A stretch of 64,000 nucleotides of DNA from positions 17,103,211 through 17,167,210 of the forward strand of contig OY821741.1 in NCBI GenBank assembly GCA_963682055.1, given 5' to 3'. The notes under the pieces were generated by a model, which was given only the letters and a program-made list of their open reading frames with translations, ran no database searches and was not told where the DNA came from. The DNA is from Primula veris (Eukaryota > Streptophyta > Magnoliopsida > Ericales > Primulaceae). Both the position numbers and the translations under genes were made by a program. Below, piece after piece: positions 12,341 through 24,879 of the stretch (position 1 is the stretch's first letter; the number at the start of each line of letters is the position of its first letter).

Positions 12341-14140
12341 ATACATTACATCCAAAAAATTAAATAAAAATAAGAAAAAATAGGCAAAAAACTAGAAAAT
12401 AAAAAGAATTAAAAAAATTATAATATCCAAAAAATCTTTAAAAAGGCAAAACCCCAAAAAAACAAGAATAAAATTAAAAAAAATCCCAAAAATCCAAAAA
12501 AAAAATCCCAAAAAATCTAAATCAGCAAAAATCCAAAAACATAAAACATTAAAAAATGTATGATTTGTTTTAAAAACAATTTAAGTTATTTTAAAATAGT
12601 ATGAGTAAATTTAAAAACATTTTGAGACGTTTTAAGTCATTTTAAAAAGTCGTGGTAATTTCAAAAACAGTCTGAGTCGTTTAAGTCATTTAAAAATAAT
12701 CTGAGTAGTTTTAAATCATTTTAAAAATAGTCTAAGTCATTTAAAAATAGTTTGAGTAATTTTAAAAACAGTCTGAGTCGTTATAAGTCATTTTAAAAAA
12801 CAGTCTGATTCTTTTAAAGTCATTTTCAATACAATCTAAGTCGTTTTAAGTCATTTAAAAAAATAGTCTAGGTTGTTTTAAGTCATTTAAAAACAGTCTG
12901 AGTAATTTTAAAAACAATCTGAGTCGTTTTAAGTCATTTTAAAAACAGTTTGAGTCGTTTTAAGTAATTTTAAAAACAGCATGAGTAATTTCAAAAAATA
13001 GTCCAAGATGTTTAAAGTTATTTCAAAAAACAATCCAGGTTGTTTAAAGTCATTTAAAAATAGTCTGAGTCGTTTTAAAAGCAATCGGATGAATTTTAAA
13101 AACAGTATGAACCATTTTAAATCTTTTTAAAAAGTGTCTGAGTCGTTTAAAGTCATTTTAAAAATAGTCGAAGTCATTTTAAAAAACAGAAGAGTCGTTT
13201 TAAATAATTTTAAAAACAACATGAGTCATTTTAAAAACAGTATGAGACGTTTTAAGTTATTTTTAAAATTTTCTGAGTAATTTTAAGTAATTTTGAAAAC
13301 AGTCTGAATCGTTTTAAGTAATTTAAAAAACAGTTTCAGTCGTTTTAAGTCAGTTTAAAAATGGTCTGGGTCGTTTTAAAACAGTCTGAGTTATTTTAAA
13401 AATAGTCTGAGCCGTTTTAAGTCATTTTAAGAATAGTCCTATTCATTTTATGTCAGTTTAAAAACAGCCTGAGTCATTTTAAAACAGTCTTGGTTAGTAT
13501 TAAAACAGTCTGAGTCATTTTAAGTCATTTTAAAAACAGTATGAGTCGTTTTAAGTCATTTGAAAAACAATCTGAGTCGTTTTAAGTCATTTTAAAAATA
13601 CGTTTTAAATCATTTTACAAACAGTCTGAGTCATTTTAAGTTGCTTTAAAAACAGTCTGAGTTATTTTAAAAACAATCTGAGTCATTTCAAGTCATTACA
13701 AAAACAGTTTGAGTCGTTTTAAATCTTTACAAAAACAGCATGAGTCGTTTTAATTCATTTTAAAAATAGTCTGAGTTGCTTTAATTAATTTTGAAAATAG
13801 TCTGAGTAATTTTAAAAAAAGTCTGAGTCGTTTTAATTCATTTTAAAAACAGTATGAGTCGTTTTAAGTCATTATAAAAACAGTCTGAGTTGTTTTAAGT
13901 CATGTTGAAAATTGTATGAGTAATTATTTTAAGAACAGTACGAGTAATATTAAAAACAATATGAGTAATTAAAAAACAGTCTGATTCGTTTTAAGTAATT
14001 TTTAAAAACAGTACGAGTAATTTGAAAAACAATATGAGTAATTATAAAACAGTCTGACTCGTTTTAATTAATTTTTAAAAACAGTCTGAGTTGTTTTTTA
14101 AACAATATAAGTCATTTTAAAACAGTTTGAGTCGTTTTTT
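12341..14140. repeat. Degenerate tandem array, about 31-bp unit
   Basis: After 200 bp of A-rich filler (AAAATCCAAAAA style), about 1.6 kb consists of imperfect units built from GAGTCGTTTTAAGTC and ATTTTAAAAACAGTCT. A shorter 21-bp form, GAGTAATTTTAAAAACAGTCT, is interspersed. Dozens of units are visible, with many point changes and no coding capacity. Unit lengths vary, unlike a classical centromere satellite. Confidence 0.92.
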
Positions 14141-14159
14141 GTTCACTAGAAATGAATGG

Positions 14160-14430
14160 AACTTGGCATTTAAACATATTTTAGTAATAAATGTTAATTG
14201 GGGGACCGGAATTTAATAGTTCAAAAATAGTGGACCAGTTTTCTAATTTATTAAATTACATAGTTGGTCCAATACATCTCCTCATCCTCACTTTCACAAC
14301 CCTAGAGAGAGAGAGTACAACGAAATGAAAACAACCGCCACTGCCGACACTGCTGTCGCCTCTGCTGCTGCCAACCGCCAATGCCACCAACCGCCCGTCA
14401 CCGCTCCCCCCGTCCTCCTCGTTGCAGTCA
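14160..14430. repeat. Left arm of a fold-back-like element
   Basis: Noncoding sequence passes into GAGAGAGAGAG and then a GC-rich, gene-like stretch (repeated CCGCCA and GTCGCC) that ends in a TA microsatellite. The segment at 22100-22345, in reverse complement, has the same layout and some shared words, so the two may be arms of one old element. Sequence identity is modest and the pairing is inferred. Confidence 0.45.

Positions 14431-14433
<3 letters not shown>

Positions 14434-14469
<36 letters not shown>
14434..14469. repeat. (AT)n microsatellite
   Basis: Uninterrupted AT dinucleotides lying immediately beside the hairpin MITE at 14470. Confidence 0.95.
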
Positions 14470-14472
<3 letters not shown>

Positions 14473-14796
14473 CATCATGAAAAACATCCAACTAGACACT
14501 TTTTCGTAAAAACGCTCCAAATCAAGATTTGGTTAATGCAAATCTCAATGGTTTCACGACGGGAACACAAATATGCGTCTTGTTTTTTTTTCCGAGATGT
14601 ATAATGACATGTTTTCGAAATTATGGTAAAATTTAAAAATTCAAAACATGTCATTATACATCTCAGAAAAAAAAAAAACAAGACTCATATTTGTGTTCCC
14701 GTCGTGAAACCGTTGAGATTTGCATTAACCAAATCTTGATTTGGAGCGTTTTTACGAAAAAGTGTCTAGTTTGGTGTTTTTCACGATGTTCATATA
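14470..14796. mobile_element. Hairpin MITE, family A, full copy
   Basis: Two arms of about 150 bp are almost exact reverse complements. Each runs from GAACATCATGAAAAACA through GACACTTTTTCGTAAAAACG to GAGATGTATAATGACATG, around a short centre that includes TTTTCGAAATT. TA repeats flank it on the left and right. A second full copy is at 50551-50886, with single-arm copies at 14846, 15048 and 50998. No coding capacity; a transcript would fold into a long, nearly perfect hairpin. Confidence 0.92.
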
Positions 14797-14804
14797 TCCT
14801 CCCC

Positions 14805-14836
<32 letters not shown>

Positions 14837-14845
14837 GAGAGGTTA

Positions 14846-14930
14846 TATGAACATCAACTTAGACATCAACTTGGACACTTTATTGTAAAAACGCTCCAAA
14901 TCAAGATTTGGTTAATGCAACGCTCCAAAT
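14846..14930. mobile_element. Family A MITE, short single-arm fragment
   Basis: GTTATATGAACATCAACTTAG is followed by the family words AAAACGCTCCAAATCAAG and ATTTGGTTAATGCAA, then stops. The second arm is missing. It follows a TA/GA microsatellite (14804-14838). Confidence 0.8.
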
Positions 14931-15025
14931 ATAGAGAGGGGGTAAATAGAGTGGGAGAGAGAGGCGGCGGCGGAGATGATGGACATTGCGGCATCGGAGC
15001 GGTGGTGGTGGTGGTGGGTTCAGTC
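14930..15025. repeat. GA/GGC-rich segment repeated at 22095-22200
   Basis: The words GGGTAAATAGAGTG and GAGAGAGAGGCGG occur here and again in direct orientation on the far side of the copia element at 15220-22057. The two probably belonged to pre-existing repeats before the copia inserted. Confidence 0.6.
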
Positions 15026-15047
15026 ACGAATATATATATATATATAG

Positions 15048-15205
15048 GAAAATGTTATATGGACACCATGAAAAACACCTAAATGGACACTTTTTCGTAA
15101 AAACGCTCCAAATCAAGATTTGATTAATGCAAATCTTCACGGTTTCACGACGGGAGCACAAATATGCGTCATGTTTTTTTTTCCTGAGATATATAATGAT
15201 ATATA
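15048..15205. mobile_element. Family A MITE, single arm
   Basis: It starts GGAAAATGTTATATGGACA after a TA run and follows the family arm to the CCTGAGATATATAATGA segment. No inverted partner follows; the copia LTR starts shortly after. Confidence 0.82.
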
Positions 15206-15219
15206 TAGATACATATGTA

Positions 15220-15686
15220 TGTAAACTATTAATAAACCTTTAGTTTAATTTAAAGGTACATGGATCGTTAACTTCATGATTTTCACAACAATACGAACAA
15301 AGATGATTGAATACTTACCTTGAGCCATTGTAATTTGTTGCTTAAGCTTTATAAGATACGGTTTTCTCTCTGTTGGCCCTTCCTTAATAATAAGTACTAT
15401 TATATATATTTTTCTGTATATTATTTGATTGTGAGAATATAGTACTATTGTTAATATTTTATAGCCAGAGAGAGGGAACATATAACAGTCTCCCCCACTT
15501 CTCACGCTCCATCAACGTGATAAGGGGTAGTATTAGTTTAACATCAACTTTAATTCTTATCTAATAATAATTACTCTAATTTATCTTTAATTAATTATTT
15601 AACCAATAAGTCTAATAAACTTGATAATTATCCAAACCACTATTTATTTAACATATAAGACACTAGACCATATATATATTCTAACA
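15220..15686 (-). repeat. 3' LTR of the 15220-22057 copia
   Basis: Plus-strand ends are TGTAAACTATTAATAAACC and CATATATATATTCTAACA. It matches the right-hand LTR along its length, including the CTCCCCCACTT segment and the nearby inverted pair around AACGTGATAAG. Confidence 0.93.
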
Positions 15687-15698
15687 TTCTCCCACTTG
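15687..15698 (-). promoter_or_regulatory. Polypurine tract of the 15220-22057 copia
   Basis: On the minus strand AAGTGGGAGAAT lies directly before the 3' LTR start TGTTAGA, the expected place and composition for plus-strand priming. Confidence 0.8.
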
Positions 15699-16287
15699 GC
15701 CTTGTGGAAACTTAATTTAGTCTTTATGGTTTGATAAAATAATTTACATATTGGTCACGTCATTAAAATCGTTATTAAGTATAAACTAATATGAGTCATG
15801 GCGATTTTACATTATATAACAACACAATCTCTTCCAAGTACCACAATATTGGTTGTGTACTTAACAAGATCTATAAAAGAAAACAAATCAAATCATGTTT
15901 AACATTATGTATATAGAAAAGTAATAAAACATTATATTTATTATTTTCTGAAACAATATATAAATAAGCTTAATGTGTCAAACTTAAATCTTTTAAACTA
16001 AACATTAATTTTTTCAGTGATGCCCATCCTCTCGATATGCTCGATAAAAGTCTTAGATGGCAATCATTTAATCATCGGATCCGCGATCATGAGTTTAGTA
16101 CTAATATATACAATTGACACATTTTCTTTCTGAATATCTTCTTTAACGGCAAGATATTTTAAATCCATATGTTTTGCACCCTTAGATAACATGTCGTTCT
16201 TTGAAAAGAAGACTGCTGCCGAATATCATAATAAATTTTCAGCGTCTTGGCAATACTGTTGACTACACCAAGTCCTAAAATAAAATT

Positions 16288-17619
16288 TCACAGCCAATTT
16301 CCTTGAATTGCGGCTTTATAGCAAGCCACAAATTCAGCTTCCATAGTGGATGTAGAAATGGTAGATTGCTTCGCACTCTTCCATGAAATTGCTCCTTCAG
16401 CTAATAGGAACAAATAACCGGACGTTGATTTTCTTGAATCAACACAATCGGCAAAGTCTGAATCTGAATAACCAATCACTTCAAGATCCTCAGATCTTCG
16501 ATAAGTGAGCATATGGTCCTTTGTGCCCTGCAAATATCTCAATACTTTATTTGCAGATTTCCAATGATCCATTCCTGGATTACTTTGATACTAGCTAAGC
16601 ATTCCAACAGGAAAACTGATGTCTGGCCTAGTGCAAGTTTGAGCATATATTAAACTCCCTACAACTGATGCATAAGTAATTCCTTCTATTTGTTTGCGTT
16701 CCATTTCATTTTTAGGAGATTGCATAAGACTAAACTTATCCCATTTCTGAATTGGAGCAACACTTGATGAGCATTTTTCCATTCTGAATCTCTCCAAAAC
16801 TCGATTGATATATGTCTTTTGAGACAGACCCACCATTCCTTGTGATCTATCCCGAGATATTTCTCCCGATCACATAGGTTGCCTCACCCATATCTTTCAT
16901 TTCAAAGTTTTCGGAGAGAAATTTCGTGGTCTCATATAACAAGCCAAGATCGTTAGTAGTAAGCAAGATATCATCAACATACAGAATTAAAAACATTAAC
17001 TTTACTCCCACTGATCTTTACATTAATACACCGATCAACGGTGTTTCCTTTAAATCCAAAAGAATTAATGGTGTCATTAAACTTAAAATACCATTGGCAG
17101 GAAGCTTGTTTAAGTCCGTATATCGACTTCTTAAGTTTACACACCATGTTTTCCTTTCCTTTAATGGAAAAACTTTCTGGTTGAGTCATATAGACTTCTT
17201 CTTCTAAATTCCCATTTAGAAAGGCGGTTTTAACATCCATTTGTTGTAACTCTATATCGTAATGAGCAACCAATGCCATAATAATTCTTAACGAATCTTT
17301 TCTAGAGACGGGTGAAAAAGTCTCTGTGTAGTCAATTCCACTTTTTATGAGTAAAACTTTTAGCAACAAGTCTGGCTTTATGTCGTTTGATATTGCCAAG
17401 AGAGTCGCGCTTGGTCTTAAAGACCCATTTACACCCGACCCTTTTACATCCTTTGGGCAATTCAACGAGATCCCAAACTTTATTTTGTTCCATTGATTTT
17501 AACTCATCTTCCATGACATTTAACCATTTCACATAATTAACACGTTTGATGGATTGTGATAATGAAACTGGATCTTCATCGATTCCCAGATCAAAATCTG
17601 CTTCATATAGATAGACCAC
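16288..17619 (-). pseudogene. Copia RT-RNase H region, frameshifted
   Basis: Order on the minus strand: an RT N-terminal part (KWVFKTKRD, then HKARLVAKSF) ending near 17340; the RT core in another frame (TFSPVSRKDSLRI, QMDVKTAFLNG, SIYGLKQA) to about 17050; a YVDDILL-coding stretch near 16965-16985 in yet another frame; a connection segment (16591-16836, TCTRPDISF); and RNase H (16288-16572, SDSDFADCVDSRKSTSGY and STMEAEFVAC). At least three frame changes separate these parts, so no full RT can be made. Confidence 0.9.
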
Positions 17620-17673
17620 ATAATCATCAGAAATAGCATATTATCTTGGTTTTTGAGACCTTCTTAATTCTAC

Positions 17674-19246
17674 TTATTGTGGTTCATCAAATATAGGTTC
17701 ATTGATATTATGTTCATTCTGGATTGTTGAATCATTAATTTGTTTTTGTCCATTGTTCAACTGTCCAACAATAAAAGGAAAAATAGTCTTATAAGAAGTT
17801 AAAGATACATGCATTTCCACCCTAACTTCTTGAAGCTCCACTTTTTGTGCTTCCAAACTCCCACTAACTTCACCATTCTCAAGAAACCTAGCATTTCGAG
17901 TTTCAACAATTCTTGTACTATGGCTAGGATAATAAAATATATACCCTTTAGACTTTTCTGGATAACCAATGAAAAAACCACTGATTGTTCTTGAATCCAA
18001 TTTCTTTTCTTGTGGATTATAAATATTTGCTTCTGCCGGGCAACCCCAAACATGCAGGTGTCGTAAACTAGGTTTCCTGCCAGTCCATAACTCAAAAGGA
18101 GTTTTAGGAATTGCTTTACTAGGAACCCTATTTAACAAGTACATGGCAGTTTTTAAGGCATGCATCCATAATGAAATAGATAAAGATGAGTTAGATAGCA
18201 TATTTCTAACCATTTCCAATAAAGTACGATTACGTCTTTCAGCTACACCATTTTGTTGTAGTGTACCTGGCATTGTGTATTGCGCACAAATGCCACCCTT
18301 TTCAATAAATTTAGCGAATGGCCCTAGACATTGCCCAATTTCATTGTATTTTCCATAATATTCACCACCTCTATCACATCTTAAAATTTTCACTTTTAAG
18401 TCTAATTGCCTTTCAAACTCATTAATAAATATCTCTATGGCATCTACTGACTGAGATTTTTCATGCAATAAGTAAATATATCCATAACGTGAAAAATCAT
18501 CGATAAAGGTAATAAAATACTTTTCTCCACCAAAAGATGAAACATCAAAAGGCCCACAAATATCAGTGTGTATTATTTCAAGAAGTTGTGTGCTTCTTGT
18601 GGCTTTTTTGGTGTGTTTTGTTTGTTTTCCTTTTATACATTCAACACAAATACCAAGATCGGTAAAATCCAAATTCGGTAAAATTTCATTCTTTACCAAT
18701 CTTGACAGTCTTTCTTTGGAAATATGACCCAAACGTTTATGCCACAAATAAGCAGAACTTTCATCTACTAAACCACATTTAGTTCCAACTTTATCATGCA
18801 AGGTTAAAAGAGTTTCCGTAAAAATATTATCAAATTTTAGTTTATACAAACCATCAAAAAGAATAACAGAACCAGTAAAATGATTATTTTTAAACAAACT
18901 AAAACTTTTATTCACAAATTTAAAAGAATATCCAACAGAATCCAAACGAGACAGTGAAATCAAATTGCGAGAACAAGAAGGTACGTAAAAAGTTTGAAAC
19001 AAATCCAAATGACTTCCTGTAGCTAAAATTAAACGATAAGTTCCAATAGCTTCAAATGGAGCCTTCACATGATTTCCCATGTAAATAAACCTCTCATTTG
19101 GACTTGTGGTTCGGGTCGTAAAAAATCCCGGCATAGTATTGGAAATATTGACAGTAGAACCAGAGTCAATCCACCAAGTATTAAAAGGAACTTCAGTTAA
19201 ATTTGCTTCAAAACATACTAAAGCTTTAAAATTATCTTTCTTTTCA
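17674..19246 (-). pseudogene. Copia protease-integrase region
   Basis: The frame is open from just after a TGA at about 19246 to 17674. It begins with protease motif WWIDSGST (near 19165) and continues through GAG-pre-integrase (LWHKRLGHISKERL with a later CVEC) into an integrase core with Asp in HTDICGPF, Asp in RCDRGGEYYG and Glu in QQNGVAERRNRT. The catalytic residues are present, but the segment is cut off from gag by a nonsense codon (probably TGG to TGA) and from RT by stops near 17674. Confidence 0.92.
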
Positions 19247-19248
19247 AA

Positions 19249-20031
19249 TCATGCCTTAAGTTTCAGGCAAACATTCTTGAAATGTCCGGGTTTTCCACAA
19301 AAGTGGCACTTTACATCCTTTTGCTCTTTCCGGCGGATTTGAAAAGAGAAACTATTCACTTTATGTAGTCCATTCTTCCCATTTTCTGGCTTTTTACCAA
19401 ACTTGTTTCTTGCTCCTTGGTTACTTACGAGATTAACTGAATGTTTTGCTTTATTCTTAAGCCTCATTTTCTCAGAAACTAACATACTTTCGAGTTCATG
19501 CACATTCCATTTGTCTTTCATTGTGTTATAATTCATCTGGCATGGGCTATATTAAGGAGGTAGTGAGTTAATAATAAACTACACTAGAAAGCTTTCATCC
19601 AAGTTCATCCTTAAACCTTTAATTTTTGCTCCAACATCTTGCATCTCAGTGCCATAATCATACATGCTACGAGAACCATCATATTTCATGTTGGTTAAGG
19701 TAGTCACTAATGTCCCTGCAATAGATTTATCTGCAGTTTGAGAACGCTCTTCAACATTTTTCATAAATTTCTTTGCTGTATCAGCTTTTGGAAGTGTTGA
19801 CTTAATATTGTTTTCTACGCTCATCCGCATAAACATCAGGCTACGTCTGTTTGACCTTTCCCAAACATCATGGAAAGTCCTTTCATCATCGGTGCTAGTA
19901 TCAGTAATAGCATCCGGTTTCTCCGATTGAACTGACAAATCAAGATCCAAAACACCTAACTGGAATTGAATTTGTTCACACCAATCATAGAAATTAAGCC
20001 CATTGAACACGGGTACCGACGAAGCATGCGA
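19249..20031 (-). pseudogene. Copia gag with CCHC zinc knuckle, two nonsense codons
   Basis: The N-terminal part includes FNGLNFYDWCEQIQFQLGVL, typical of plant copia gag. At 19579-19581 a TAG stands where other gags have Gln, and about 30 bp further a TAA follows a Pro-Pro. The same frame then continues through YNTMKDKWNVHELE to the zinc knuckle CHFCGKPGHFKNVC near 19260-19305. The visible frame begins at a GTG (20010); a natural ATG is not clear. Confidence 0.88.
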
Positions 20032-21541
20032 ATGTAGAGCAACGGGAACAGGTACTGTAAAATTTGATACAATACTCGTTTATTACTACTTTAATTTATA
20101 AATTTAAAATCCATAAAACAGATTCAAATAAATAAACATAAACTATATATCATTGTCCTCCGTTGGGTGATACAAAAACATATAACGCTAATTTTAATGA
20201 TACAAAAATAAATAACTTGGAACTCAAATATGTTCTCATTTCATATATTTTGTAATTGTTGGATACAAAATACATTTATAAGAACATATAAAAACCAGTT
20301 TTTTTTTTTCATTTTTATTTTATTTTATGTTCATCAGTTTAAGATCATTTAATCTACCTTTGGGTGATTAAGCGTTCTCTGTATTAATGAACAAAACTAC
20401 TCAATTCATAAGTATTAATACATTGTCATTCACTTTTATAAAAATAAATATCAACTTCTATAATGAGTAGCTCAACAAACATTTATTTTGCTATGTTTTA
20501 CACATAAAACTTTCTCCAGCCACTTTGGTGAACATGAATTCAAAAGTTAAAAATGTGTAAAAAAATTTATATCAAGCATCCGTACACAAGCAGTCTACAC
20601 ATACAAAACCATAAATTATTCAATTCTTCATAATGTAACCTAAATAAATTGTAGTATCCAGTTCTATTAAAGTTACCATCATTAAACTTGTATATTATAA
20701 GTCACCGGTGCATAATATTAACTTATTAAGTTGATGAGTATAACAAGGTTTGCTTATTTCACTAAATAAAGCAAACATAAACAAATATATGTAATAGATG
20801 TTAAAAACCTATTGACAATAGAACTATGATTTACAAATGTGAAAATTATTGTTTCGGCCTTGGTGATGTAATGATATTATAACTCTATTATTCCATCCTT
20901 TCTAGTTCTTCAAACCATAACGAGCCATATATACATATACCTATTGGTATTCATGACAGTTAAGTTTGAAGTCCCTTTTACATTTGTTTTACTTTAAAAA
21001 TATATTAAATTTTTAGAAATATATATAATTGTAATACTTCACAGGCCATCTATTGTATTTAAAAGTCTTAATTAATCAACAAAGTTAAACTGTAATATTT
21101 GTGTGTACATGTACTACACGTTCTAATATCATTATTATATACTTTATAGAAAATTATAGTAGGTATGTATATAAACAATTGAGCCACATATGGCATATTA
21201 TAAAACACTCATAAACAAATTAAAGAGAGTATATATGACGAGTAGGTTCCTGTAAACATACTATTTCATCTTTATGCAGTGTTTCATAATTTCGTTAAGT
21301 AAACCATTGTCATTACTTAGAACCTCTCACTTTATAATGCTGTAAAACTATTAATTACAATTATAAGCTCGTAAGTAATCGCAGTAAACTATTCTACAAA
21401 TAACAGAGATAATATTAATATTATTTGCTACACATGATACATATAAGTTACACACAAATTGCAGCGGAAATAAATTGAATAAAATCATTGCAATTCTAGG
21501 GTTCATAATATATTAATCGGAAAATCATGAGTTTTTAAACC
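20032..21541 (-). other. Leader region of the 15220-22057 copia
   Basis: About 1.5 kb of AT-rich sequence between primer-binding site and gag, with no open frame of note. Confidence 0.6.
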
Positions 21542-21557
21542 ACGCTCTGATACCACA
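21542..21557 (-). promoter_or_regulatory. Primer-binding site, initiator Met-tRNA type
   Basis: The minus strand reads TGGTATCAGAGCGTGG directly after the 5' LTR, the standard plant copia sequence complementary to the 3' end of initiator Met-tRNA. Confidence 0.93.
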
Positions 21558-22003
21558 TATAAAACTATTAATAAACCTTTAGCTTAATTTAAAGGTACAT
21601 GGATCGTTAACTTCATCATTTTCAGAACAATGCGAACAAAAATGATTGAATACTTATCTTGATCCATTGTAGTTTGTTGCTTAAGCTTTATGAGATACGG
21701 TCTTATCTCTCTTGGCCCTTCCTTAATAATAAGTACTATTATATATATTTATCTGTATATTATTTGATGGTGAGAATATAGTACTATTGTTATTATTTTA
21801 TAGGCAGAGAGAGAACATATAACAGTCTCCCCCACTTATCACGTTCCGGCAACGTGATAAGTGGTAGTATTAGTTTAAAATTAACTTTAATTCTTATCTA
21901 ATACTAATTGCTCTAATTTATCTTTAATTAATTATTTAACCAATAAGTCTAATAAACTTGATAATTATCCAAACTACTATTTATTTAACATATATGATAC
22001 TAG

Positions 22004-22052
<49 letters not shown>

Positions 22053-22057
22053 TAACA
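21558..22057 (-). repeat. 5' LTR of the 15220-22057 copia
   Basis: It matches the LTR at 15220-15686. The inner end reads TATAAAAC where the other has TGTAAAC, so the CA terminus has mutated. A TA run of about 45 bases (22006-22050), expanded relative to the other LTR, lies just before the outer end TCTAACA. Confidence 0.93.
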
Positions 22058-22078
22058 ATGTACATATATATAAACAAT

Positions 22079-22345
22079 ATTATATATATATATATAGAGA
22101 GAGAGATAGCGGGGTAAATAGAGTGAGATAGAGAGAGGCGGGGCAGAGGTACGGCAGCGGCGGGCGACGACGGAGCAATGGTGGTGGTTGGTGGTAGGTT
22201 AAACATAATTAGGTGGATTTTTTTAAGAGAGATAGTGATAAATGAGATAAATAGAATTTGGTGCCTTTTTATATTTATTAGAATTGGACAAATAATTAAA
22301 TGGTTTTATTAAAATAGACCAATTCTTAATTAAATTTGAAAACAG
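22079..22345. repeat. Right flank of the fold-back-like segment
   Basis: TA and GA runs pass into a GC-rich gene-like stretch (GGCGGGGCAGAGG, then GGTGGTGGTTGGTGG) and then AT-rich sequence with the words ATAGAATTTGGTGCC and TATATTTATTAGAATTGG. Read in reverse complement, these resemble the outer arms of the element at 33442-49645, suggesting a related family. Confidence 0.5.
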
Positions 22346-24600
22346 TACCAATACTTAAATACTTCTGTTTTTTAAAACAAATCCTTAATTTCCCCTTCAA
22401 TTCGTTAGTACCTGCCATAGTTTCTTTTATATATTTGGAAAGTCAAATGCTCCCCGAAATAACATTCCAATATAAACGTTATTTTGGCCAAATAATTAGT
22501 AGTGAGGATATGACAAGAATACAACTCGTCGATTTATTTAATGACAAGAATAATAGAAATTTATGAGGCCATTTTGATAATTACTAGTATAATTAACTTT
22601 AATTTTCTTTTTTTATCAAACTCAAAAAAAGACAATTATATAGTATAAACTTATGGAGTAATGTATCCAAGAAAAAAATGCAAATAAGCTCACAAATTGA
22701 AATACATAATAAAATAATTATACAAAATAAGCCCATAAACGAAACTTCTACTCGTTGTCTATAAAAAAATTATACGTTATTTTAAGTTGTAGAAAGCTCG
22801 TATTTAAATTACCAAAGGAAACAAAAAGTTTCAAAAGCTAAACACAAAATCAGGCATTTTATTATTTTAGTAGATTTAAAAAAAATGATCAGAGCTAATT
22901 AGGCAACAACTTAATTTCACTACCCAAAAATTAAGTACACATGGTTTTCTCTCACATTCTATCAAGATATAGTAAAGTTGGCGGTTATTGTATATTTATA
23001 TGTTACCAACACTAGCACAAAATTTTCACTTTATTGAACTTTTTTTTGAGTTAAATAACCAAATATTGTTATTGTCTAAACTATTTCCTTATCTATAGCT
23101 ATTTTGGCTCTATCATCGCAGACTATGAGAGAGAATTAGCATAATAAATCAATCTTTAACTAAACCAACTTAAGAAATTGAAACATGATTTTTCGTTTTT
23201 TTTTTCTTTGGAAGTTATTTTCTATTAATAAAAAAAATGCTTTTTAAGTTTTTTTTTCTTCATCCCCTAAGATGACATTTCTAGTATATAATTTTCTTAA
23301 ACGTTATATGTTTTTTCAACTAATTAAATAAAATAGTTTTGTTAATTTTTTATTGTTAACTAGTGACACATCATCATTTAAAAAGCTATTAAATGACACA
23401 TAGACATATTAAGTTAAACACCCATATTAGTTTTAACTTTAAAAATGTTATCTATTTTAATTAAAAATTAATTATTCAAAATATAGTACAATGGATAGGT
23501 GCGAGAATAAAATAAATAGCAATATGATAGAGATAGAAAAGATATGCGTGAGAAATTGCAGTCATCAAATAATAACAATTAAAAATATTATTATCTTTAC
23601 CAATGTTTTTAACATCTATAAAGTTAGCACACACTTTAACACACCTAATGGAAAACAAAATTGCATTATTAGCTAACATTTTTAAGGTAACAATAGAGAT
23701 AACAACACTATTATAAATGATTTAAAATATTTAAAACATATACCATTTAAGTGATGTAATACTCTCTATAGGGAATTACTAGGCGACAGTCAGGCTATAT
23801 GATTGGTTCACAGCCCGTTAGCATAAAAAAAGTATCAAATGCATTAAAAAAAATTAAATTTTGATTATTATTTAAGTTTAGGATAGGTCTCTCCTAGGGT
23901 TCTATATTTTTATTTGAGTTTTTCGTGTGTTGTACAATTTGTTTTTAATTTATCAAATTTTATTTTGTTGAAGATAAAAAAAATTAGTTATTGAAAAAAA
24001 TTATTTAACCCACCATTTTTTAATCTAACATTGATTTAAGAGCATTTACAATAGTGTTATTCAGTCATTTGTTAGATAAAATTGTTCGTTAACAAACAAA
24101 AAATTACTCATTAGTTATGCTAAATCACCATTAACTTTTAACTTTGTTAAAAAACTTGTTATATTTAACAAATATTTTAATGGATGAGGTGGTAAAAAAA
24201 TTGAATCAGTACTATACTTCAATGTTAATTCCTATATATAATATATCTGTTACTAATTCTTTGTTTCTCTGCATATAACTTTCTTTATTATGGGTATAGC
24301 ATTAAAACCAATAGAAGTTGAGGTTTTTAATAATTATATATTTTAATTAAAAAATAGATAAAATTGTTAAATTAACAAACTAACCTAAGTGTTAAAATTA
24401 ACATACACATTAAATGATAATGTGCCAATATTTAACATGTAAAATTTAATAAAATTATTATAGATGCTCTAAAAATATATATAAATTAGGAAATAGTTTG
24501 GCAAATGAGGTATTTAACTAAATTTTTTTTTGTAACATTACTTCTAATTACAGTATGAAGAAATAATCATTTAAACTTTGCCAAATATTTCAAAAAATTA
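22346..24600. other. AT-rich intergenic region, no gene seen
   Basis: About 2.2 kb with many stops in all frames and no recognised element. Confidence 0.6.
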
Positions 24601-24618
24601 TAAATTCATATAAATACC

Positions 24619-24619
24619 G

Positions 24620-24670
<51 letters not shown>

Positions 24671-24771
24671 CTGCCGCCACCCAAGCTATACGACTGTTCA
24701 GGTAAATCATAGCATAATATTTATTAGTTTTATTATGTTCACTAGTCTTATATATATATATATATATATAT
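24619..24771. repeat. TA, GA and TA microsatellites
   Basis: (TA)n at about 24619-24641 runs straight into (GA)n to 24669, and a second (TA)n lies at 24749-24771. Confidence 0.93.
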
Positions 24772-24879
24772 AGTTTAGTGGGTTTCAAAAATTTAATTCA
24801 AAGATCAACTGTAGAAATAGTTATTGATTGTTCTAAGTGTTTTGTTATTTGGATTTCTTATTTATTTATTTATTTATGT

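Larger units (their letters stand above)
15220..22057 (-). mobile_element. Complete but inactivated copia retrotransposon
   Basis: Two LTRs of about 470-500 bp (15220-15686 and 21558-22057) bound gag-pol sequence on the minus strand. A perfect 5-bp duplication ATGTA lies at 15215-15219 and 22058-22062. The primer-binding site TGGTATCAGAGCGTGG sits inside the right LTR and a purine tract inside the left one. Domain order is gag, zinc knuckle, protease, integrase, RT, RNase H, the copia order. The LTRs differ at roughly 20-25 positions by eye plus a longer TA run in the right one, so the insertion is not very recent. Stops and frameshifts disable the coding region. Confidence 0.95.

Noticed and set aside
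12561..14140. CRISPR-like appearance of regular repeats
   Set aside because: Units are degenerate and contiguous, without unique spacers, in a plant nuclear context.
14741..15082. 113-codon plus-strand frame
   Set aside because: It is made of MITE and microsatellite translation (IYIYIE, EREREE) and has no protein character.
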